A stretch of 64,000 nucleotides of DNA from Thiohalocapsa sp. (GTDB lineage: Bacteria > Pseudomonadota > Gammaproteobacteria > Chromatiales > Chromatiaceae): assembly GCF_022340605.1 (NCBI RefSeq), contig NZ_JAJDNQ010000050.1, positions 50,883 to 114,882 on the forward strand. The letters run 5' to 3'. The number at the start of each line of letters is the position of its first letter. The stretch's first letter is position 1. The notes under the pieces were generated by a model. The model worked only from the letters and a program-made list of their open reading frames with translations. It was not told where the DNA came from and did no database searches. The position numbers were made by a program, and so were the translations under genes. This document shows, piece after piece, positions 58,865-64,000 of the stretch.

Positions 58865-58895
58865 CGTCGGGCCTCCTGACGTCGGCCCGACCTAC
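58865..58895. repeat. GGGCCTCCTG...GGCCCGACCTAC hairpin, copy 1
   Basis: GTCGGGCCTCCTGACGTCGG then CCCGACCTAC. A near-identical element lies at 61028-61056. Confidence 0.7.
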
Positions 58896-58941
58896 CGGCT
58901 CGCCGTGGGTCGGCGCGACCGACACCGCCGCGCACGGCTAC

Positions 58942-59000
58942 GTGGGAGCGCCGTCCCCGGCGCGACGGGCGCCCGATCGCGGCGCGGACGCCGCTCCCAC
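58942..59000. repeat. REP-like palindrome (GTGGGAGCG family), copy D
   Basis: GTGGGAGCGCCGTCCCCGGC leading to the complementary GCGGACGCCGCTCCCAC. Confidence 0.8.
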
Positions 59001-59046
59001 GGGGTTGCGGCGCTGGCCCGAATGATGATCAGGGCCGGTCCCGGGA

Positions 59047-59952
59047 TCAGAACGCGGCCACCAGGTTGACGCTGGTGAAGGTGTCGGTGCTCTCGATGCC
59101 GGGTGGGGTGAAGCTGTTGTTGAGCACGGTGTAGCTGAGGCTCAGCGCGAGCGTGTCCGTCATTGCCACCTGCAACGCGCTGACGGACTCGATGAAGGTG
59201 TTGTCGGAGCCGGCCATCACGCTGAAGTCTTCGCTGAAGTTGGTGTTGTTGGTGAGGCTCAGGGTGTAGTTGAAGGCGCCGCGTGCGACCGGCTCCTCGG
59301 AATCGGGCGTATTGTCGGTGTACTGGGTCACGCGATAGCCGCCGCCGAGCTGCACCGTCAGGGTCTGGCGCTCGTTGGCCACCAATGCATGACCGAGGCC
59401 GACCGTGCTCGAGTAGCGGGCCTCGATGTTCGAGAAGGGGTCGCGGTCATAGCCGAAGAAGCCGAAGGCGAAGGTGCGCGGGCCGAAGAAATACTCGGGC
59501 TTGTAGGCGGCGGCGTAGCGCTCCGTGGTGCGCTTGCCGTCGTTCTCGGCGCGGATCACCTCACCGCCCAGGTAGTGCCGCCACGGATAGGCCGTGTAGC
59601 TGATCAACAGGTTGGCGTTGAGGTTGTTGGTGTCGCTGTTGCCGCTGGACGACGCGAAGCCGATCTGTGCCTCGCCCGCCCAGCTCGGCGGCGCACCGAG
59701 TTCCGGCAGGTCGCGCAGCGTGTAGAGCTTTTTCGCCGACTGGTTGCCGCTGGCGTCCGCGCCGACGGACTCGCTGCCGGAGACCGCCAACGGCGGCTCC
59801 TGGCCTTGCGCCAGTGCCGACGCCGGTGTGCCGCCAAGCCCCGTGAGGGCCATCAGGCCGAGCATCGGCCAACCCCATCCCGCGCGCTGGCGGGCGCGGG
59901 AGGTCCGCGTACGTGGCAGAAGGCGATGTGCGTTGGAAGCGTCGTGTTGCAT
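59047..59952 (-). CDS. DUF481 family outer-membrane beta-barrel protein
   Basis: A 301-residue protein resembling YdiY. After an arginine-rich N-terminus and a signal peptide ending near ALAQ (about residue 49), the mature part shows the DUF481 pattern: WAGEAQIGFASSSGNSDTNN (about 95-114), then alternating aromatic strands (YKPEYFFGPRTFAFGFFGYD) and a final aromatic residue (VAAF) as in barrel proteins. Function is unknown. The in-frame ATG near 59865 could be the true start, giving a shorter signal peptide. Confidence 0.82.
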   Translation of the reverse strand: MQHDASNAHRLLPRTRTSRARQRAGWGWPMLGLMALTGLGGTPASALAQGQEPPLAVSGSESVGADASGNQSAKKLYTLRDLPELGAPPSWAGEAQIGFASSSGNSDTNNLNANLLISYTAYPWRHYLGGEVIRAENDGKRTTERYAAAYKPEYFFGPRTFAFGFFGYDRDPFSNIEARYSSTVGLGHALVANERQTLTVQLGGGYRVTQYTDNTPDSEEPVARGAFNYTLSLTNNTNFSEDFSVMAGSDNTFIESVSALQVAMTDTLALSLSYTVLNNSFTPPGIESTDTFTSVNLVAAF

Positions 59953-60170
59953 GGCGGGTGCGTCTCGATTGTCATGGCTCTTTGTCTCCGGCCCACGGCC
60001 GGCGCGGCACGCACTCTAGCGGCCGGCCGCACACGGCCGACCGGCAGACTGTTGCGCTGGCCAGAGCTGTTGTTGTGTCGCGGAAAGATCGGCCGGCATT
60101 GCCGCTGCCCGGCACCTTGCGGTGCGCATCCCGGGGCTCACATACCATGCGCCCGCGCGGGCCGCGGGCC

Positions 60171-60782
60171 TTATTCGGCCGCCGGGGGCTCGGTTGCTGG
60201 AGTCGTTGTGTCGTCGGTGCCGGCCTTGCGCGCGCCGCGACGGGACTTGGGCTTGAGCTCGGCGGCCACCTGCTTGCCGGCCTCGAACTGCTGCTGGAAG
60301 TAATCGCGCACCGCTTCCGGATCGAAGGTCAGGAAGGTGCCGCCGGCGGCGAAGTGCTGGATGAAGACCTTGCCCAAGGCATAAGTCGCGGCGCCGGACG
60401 CCACCGCCAGCGAGCCGCCGCCGAGGAGCTGCCCGGAGACGGGGACCAGCTTGCCTAGACTCGCCGCCAGCGCCGGCGCCACCGCCGTGGGCAGTGCGCC
60501 GCCGACCAGGCTCGCGGCAGCGGAGCGCCCCAGGTCCGCCCGGAACGCCACGCTGTAAAGCCGCGCTAGGCCGTGCAGCATCTTGAGCTGTACCGCCATC
60601 AGCCCCGCCAGGTCCACCAGTGGCACCGGTACCAGGGCCACGGCCATGCCGCCGAGGGTGTAGCTGCGCACCAGGCGCTCTGCGGCCGCATGCCGCTGCT
60701 CCGACGTCATTGGAGCGGACTCGGGGGTGTCTGCGGCGGCCGCCGCGTTCCCCTCGGTTGCGGTGTGGTTCTCGGCTGTCAT
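60171..60782 (-). CDS. DUF697 (YcjF-like) membrane protein
   Basis: A 203-residue protein with an acidic/alanine N-terminus, then a DUF697-type domain (about 30-150): RLVRSYTLGGMAVALVPVPL, VDLAGLMAVQLKMLHGLARL and several glycine-rich helices. The C-terminus is lysine/arginine-rich. DUF697 often accompanies GTPases; none is adjacent. The ATG at 60782 has a strong GGAGGA site 6 bases upstream, clearly better than the longer frame to 60851. Confidence 0.85.
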   Translation of the reverse strand: MTAENHTATEGNAAAAADTPESAPMTSEQRHAAAERLVRSYTLGGMAVALVPVPLVDLAGLMAVQLKMLHGLARLYSVAFRADLGRSAAASLVGGALPTAVAPALAASLGKLVPVSGQLLGGGSLAVASGAATYALGKVFIQHFAAGGTFLTFDPEAVRDYFQQQFEAGKQVAAELKPKSRRGARKAGTDDTTTPATEPPAAE

Positions 60783-61127
60783 GCTTGATCCTCCAGCGGG
60801 CCATCGAGCTTTGCATTCTTCGCGGGACCGGGCCAGCGCGCCAATCACCACCGTTTGGCGCTGCCAAAACCGGTGTTGCGTCCCGTAATCTCAGTCACGA
60901 ACTAACCGCGGTTGTTGGATGTCCGCGAGACGACGCACATCACCTGCCAGGTGAGCGCTGCTACGGCCGCCATGGCACGCCCCGCGTGGCGCCTGGCTCC
61001 GTTACAACGCGTCGCAACCACCTCATAGTTGGGCCTCCTGCGTCGGCCCGACCTACAAGAACGCACGTTGGATGGTGGCGAGCGCGAATACTTGCCCAGT
61101 CGCTGCGCTCATGCACCCCGCAGATGC
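60783..61127. other. Intergenic region
   Basis: About 345 bases between the FAD oxidoreductase and DUF697 genes. It contains the hairpin at 61028-61056; otherwise nothing recognisable. Confidence 0.45.
61028..61056. repeat. GGGCCTCCTG...GGCCCGACCTAC hairpin, copy 2
   Basis: GTTGGGCCTCCTGCGTCGGC then CCGACCTAC, as at 58865. Confidence 0.7.
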
Positions 61128-62339
61128 TCAGGCTGTCTCGGCATCGTCGCTCGTGGCCGCCGCGAGCCACACCCCGAGCCCTGCGCCCATGCCCCAGCAG
61201 GTGCCGGCGACACGGGCCGAGGCTTGCGCGCGGGGCTCGGCGCTGAGGCACTTGCCGGCGGCATAGAGGCCGTCGATGCCGGCGACCTGAAGCGCCCGCA
61301 GCGGGATTTCGTAGCGGGTGCCGGGAGGCAAATATTGGAGCTGGATACCCTGCTCGGGATGCCAGTGCTCGATAGGCCAGCAGCCGGCGCAGACGGCGTC
61401 GTCGAAGCGGCAGCCGGCCTCGAGGTCGGCCTCCGTCAGCCGATAGCGGCCGCGGATGCGCCCGCCGTCGCGCACGCCGAGCGCGCCGCGGCGGTCGAGC
61501 TCGGCGCCGGCCAGCTCGGGGAGCGTGCGCAGCCAGTCCAGCAGCCGCGCCAGCACCGCATCCATGCGCGTAGGCTCGAAGCTGTCGGCGGACAGGTTAA
61601 GCTTGAGATACACCTCGCCGGCGGCGATGCCGCTGTCCGGCCACAGTGTCCCGCACTCGGGCGGTAGCTCGCCGGCCGCGGCGGCCGCGCGGATGCGCCG
61701 GATCAGCGCAACGCCCTTCGGGAAGGCGAGCGCGCCCGGCGCGGCGCCGGCCAGCACCGCGACCAGTCCCGCCAGGGCCGCGCCGGGTTCCACCAGGGCC
61801 GGATCGAGCCGGCGCACGACGGCCGCGTCGCCGCTCGCATCGACCATGGCGCGCGGGTGCAGGTCGTGCTCCCCGGTGTCGGCGATGCGCAGCCTGACCC
61901 GGTCGATCCTGCCGTCGGCGACGTCCACCGCGCTTACCTCGCTGGCGGTGAGGCAGGTGATGCGCGGCTCCTCCGCGAGCCAGCCCTGCACGACACGGCG
62001 GTAGACGGCGGGATCGGCGCTCAACACCAGGGTGCGGCCGATGCGCCGCTGGACGCCGCGCGGGTCCGCGGCGGCCAGCCGTTCCGCCAGCTCCAGCGGC
62101 AGGCCGGCATTGACCGGCGCGCCGGTCTCGTCGAACAGGCCGCCGATGGTGTGGATCAGCGCATCGGCGACGGTGCCGCCGACCGCCGCGGCCCGTTCCA
62201 CCAGCAGCACGTCGGCGCCGCCGCGCGCGGCGGCCAGCGCGCAGGCGATGCCCGCGGCGCCGGCGCCGACGACCACGAGTGGGACGGCGGCGGCGGGCGG
62301 CGCGAGCGTTGTCGCGATCTGCGCGCGACTGCTGCTCAT
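61128..62339 (-). CDS. FAD-dependent oxidoreductase
   Basis: A 403-residue flavoprotein. N-terminal dinucleotide fold LVVVGAGAAGIACALAAARG (GxGxxG at 25-30), ERAAAVGGT, then DALIHTIGG; a second FAD segment VDASGDAAVVRRL (about 164-176); and C-terminal GIDGLYAAGKCLSAEPRAQAS with a final GTCWGMGAGLG. This fits the FAD_oxidored/thiazole-type family of flavin oxidoreductases; substrate unknown. It lies 97 bases downstream of the PKS terminus on the same strand, so it may tailor the polyketide, which is inference. Confidence 0.8.
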   Translation of the reverse strand: MSSSRAQIATTLAPPAAAVPLVVVGAGAAGIACALAAARGGADVLLVERAAAVGGTVADALIHTIGGLFDETGAPVNAGLPLELAERLAAADPRGVQRRIGRTLVLSADPAVYRRVVQGWLAEEPRITCLTASEVSAVDVADGRIDRVRLRIADTGEHDLHPRAMVDASGDAAVVRRLDPALVEPGAALAGLVAVLAGAAPGALAFPKGVALIRRIRAAAAAGELPPECGTLWPDSGIAAGEVYLKLNLSADSFEPTRMDAVLARLLDWLRTLPELAGAELDRRGALGVRDGGRIRGRYRLTEADLEAGCRFDDAVCAGCWPIEHWHPEQGIQLQYLPPGTRYEIPLRALQVAGIDGLYAAGKCLSAEPRAQASARVAGTCWGMGAGLGVWLAAATSDDAETA

Positions 62340-62436
62340 GGTGCGACCGCGCGTTCAAGTGGTGCCCTGTGGCAGCCCCGGCATGTCAGGCGGGTGGGGC
62401 CGGGTCCGTCGGGCAAGCCGCATTGTTTCGACCCGG

Positions 62437-64000
62437 TCATGCCGACTCCATCAGCCACTGCGCCAGCCGCCCGGCAATCTGCCGGTTTCCTTCATCGAGG
62501 GTATGGCCATCGTCCTTGCAGCAGGTGCCCCGGTAGTCGATCGCGTTGAGGTCGAAGAAGGGCACGCCGAGCGCGTCGCAGCTCGCCCGGACGGACGCGA
62601 CCAGTGCCGGCACCCGCTCGAGCAGGTAGGTCAGGAAGACATTGCGCACGAACGGAAACTGCCGGTAGACCGAGAACAACGCCTGCTCGTCGGGCTCCAG
62701 CACCGGTTTGGCCAGGGCTGCCACCGGCTGCATCGCATAGACCAGCCGGGCGCCGTCCGGCAGCGCCTTCAGCAGCGTGCGCAGGTCGCGGCGCAGATGC
62801 TCGGCCGCCAATTCCAGCCGGGCCTCGACCTCGGCCGCGCTCCAGCGCATGACCCGCTGGGCATGGGCGTCGAGCCTGTCGCGCAGGGCGCCGACGGCGG
62901 GGTCCGCGCCGGTTGTGGCCGAGGCGTCGGCCTGTCCCTTGAGGAGCTCCGCCAGGTGGCGGTGGTCCGTCCGGCTGATGCCAAGGTAGATGTCCTGTCC
63001 ATAGAACGGGCCATAGGGATCGTATTCCGTGCTGAATTGCAAATAGTGCAGCGGGTTGCCGAAGCCACTGCCGACCAGTACCAGCTCGGTGTCGGGCAGG
63101 AACGGCAGGGCGGCGATCACCTCCTGCAGGGAGCTGCAACCCATGACGGCGAGATTCAGGAAGCGGTAGTCGGTCTCGGCGTTCAGGAGCGAGGGGACCG
63201 TTGTGGCGTCCGAGGATGCGCCCCAGCCGAGCATGAAGGAGTTGCCCAGCGCGAGGGCGCGCCGCTTGAAGCCGCGCCAGGTTTCGCTGTCGACGATGCC
63301 CTCCGGTGCATGGGAGACGCGGTAGCCATGCGCATCGGCGCTGATGAACGGCATGCGCAGCCCGGGTCGCAGCGAGCAATTAACGTAGGGGGCCAGAACG
63401 AAGTCGAGGCGGTAGTAGCCGTCCAGGTGCGGCGAGGCCGCAATCAACGCGCGTCCGGCGGCCTCCAGGGGAATGTCGTCCCGGCGCTCAGCGTCCGGCA
63501 GCGCCGGCTCGGGGGGCGCTCGCCGGTCCGTGCCCGTGTCCGCCGGCGTCGCCTGTGCAGCGGAGCGGTCGGTTGGTGGCCCGGTTTCGCCGGCCGCCAA
63601 GGCATCGAGTATGCAGCTGACCAGGGCGTGCGGATGGGGGTTCTGAAAGGTCAGCGTCGCGGGCAGATCGAGCCCGGTCGCGGCGCGCAGCCGGTTGCGC
63701 AGCTCCAGGGCCAGCAGCGAGTCGAGACCCAGCTCCGCGAAGTCGGCCCCGGGATCGATCCGCGCGGCGTCGCCGTGCCCTAGCACCTGCACCAGCGTTG
63801 CGTCGACCAGCCGCCGCACCGCCGCCGGGCGCTTGCGCGGCGGCACCGCGGCCAGGTCGGTGCGCTCCGGGCTGTCGGCCCGCTTGTCCTCGCCCGTGCG
63901 CGGCGCGGTGGGCGCGCTGGTCCGCGGCGGCTCGCCCGAGCTGGCTGCGCCGTGCCGGTCGGCCCAAGCCCGCAACAACGGCACCGCGCCGCCGCGGGCG
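62437..64000 (-). CDS. Polyketide synthase C-terminal end: acyl carrier protein plus SGNH-hydrolase-like domain (cut by right window edge)
   Basis: The open frame runs off the right edge upstream, so the N-terminal part is missing. Counting from the GTG at 63984: a linker (1-50), then an acyl carrier protein (about 52-130) with the phosphopantetheine site Ser89 in FAELGLDSLLALELRNRLR and FQNPHPHALVSCILDAL, typical of type I modular PKS. After an alanine/proline linker (130-170) comes a domain of about 340 residues with SGNH-hydrolase-like blocks: ALGNSFMLGWGAS (Ser249), VMGCSS (Gly282), VGSGFGNPL (Gly/Asn near 309) and DDGHTLDEGN near the end (Asp/His). Such a domain in place of a thioesterase suggests a chain-release or modification step. 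Confidence 0.75.
   Translation of the reverse strand, partial: ARGGAVPLLRAWADRHGAASSGEPPRTSAPTAPRTGEDKRADSPERTDLAAVPPRKRPAAVRRLVDATLVQVLGHGDAARIDPGADFAELGLDSLLALELRNRLRAATGLDLPATLTFQNPHPHALVSCILDALAAGETGPPTDRSAAQATPADTGTDRRAPPEPALPDAERRDDIPLEAAGRALIAASPHLDGYYRLDFVLAPYVNCSLRPGLRMPFISADAHGYRVSHAPEGIVDSETWRGFKRRALALGNSFMLGWGASSDATTVPSLLNAETDYRFLNLAVMGCSSLQEVIAALPFLPDTELVLVGSGFGNPLHYLQFSTEYDPYGPFYGQDIYLGISRTDHRHLAELLKGQADASATTGADPAVGALRDRLDAHAQRVMRWSAAEVEARLELAAEHLRRDLRTLLKALPDGARLVYAMQPVAALAKPVLEPDEQALFSVYRQFPFVRNVFLTYLLERVPALVASVRASCDALGVPFFDLNAIDYRGTCCKDDGHTLDEGNRQIAGRLAQWLMESA

Overview
The window is high-GC gammaproteobacterial DNA, most likely from a purple sulfur bacterium (Chromatiales, Chromatiaceae-like). 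Two gene sets point there together: dissimilatory APS reductase aprBA (sulfur oxidation) and the magnesium-chelatase set bchI-bchD-bchO (bacteriochlorophyll synthesis). The order mnmG, rsmG, parA, parB, atpIBEFHAGDC, glmU, glmS is the classic origin-proximal core block of Gammaproteobacteria, so the chromosomal origin is probably close, although I see no oriC or parS in the window.

Layout. 1-5.1 kb: a truncated fatty acid hydroxylase, a family 2 glycosyltransferase, an HtrA-like protease, a CPBP membrane protease, an EipA/DUF1134 envelope protein and a dead PIN-toxin gene. 5.1-8.0 kb: aprBA, with a terminator and a candidate promoter. 8.2-14.5 kb: DUF423, rsmE, then chpC and the very large chpA chemosensory kinase for type IV pili. 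14.8-19.3 kb: a sulfatase, an exported seven-repeat protein and an unknown protein. 19.4-25.6 kb: polA, DUF1275, a membrane protein with a coding minisatellite, a gene-poor 860-bp stretch and an orphan NarL-type regulator. 25.7-30.0 kb: a moxR-DUF58-tgpA operon. 30.1-47.6 kb: the origin-proximal core block, interrupted between mnmG and rsmG by 1.3 kb holding a split PIN-like gene, REP repeats and a 25-codon relic of mnmG. 47.9-51.4 kb: a BON protein and the pilus retraction ATPases pilT-pilU. 51.4-52.5 kb: a graveyard of gene fragments (SPFH/prohibitin, PglZ-like, AAA ATPase) and a dispersed repeat. 52.5-58.8 kb: ruvX, yqgE/algH, the bchIDO operon with repeats packed between bchD and bchO, and an acyl-CoA thioesterase. 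59-64 kb: a DUF481 outer-membrane protein, a DUF697 membrane protein, an FAD-dependent oxidoreductase and the 3' end of a modular polyketide synthase whose acyl carrier protein is followed by an SGNH-hydrolase-like domain.

How the genes work together: APS reductase and ATP synthase serve sulfur-driven and light-driven energy metabolism; BchI/D with BchO make Mg-protoporphyrin; PilT/PilU and ChpA/ChpC drive and steer twitching motility; GlmS/GlmU supply UDP-GlcNAc for the envelope; ParA/ParB segregate the chromosome. The intergenic DNA is unusually rich in dispersed palindromes: at least five families recur inside 64 kb. Most of the surprises are in these gaps, plus the PKS terminus at the right edge.
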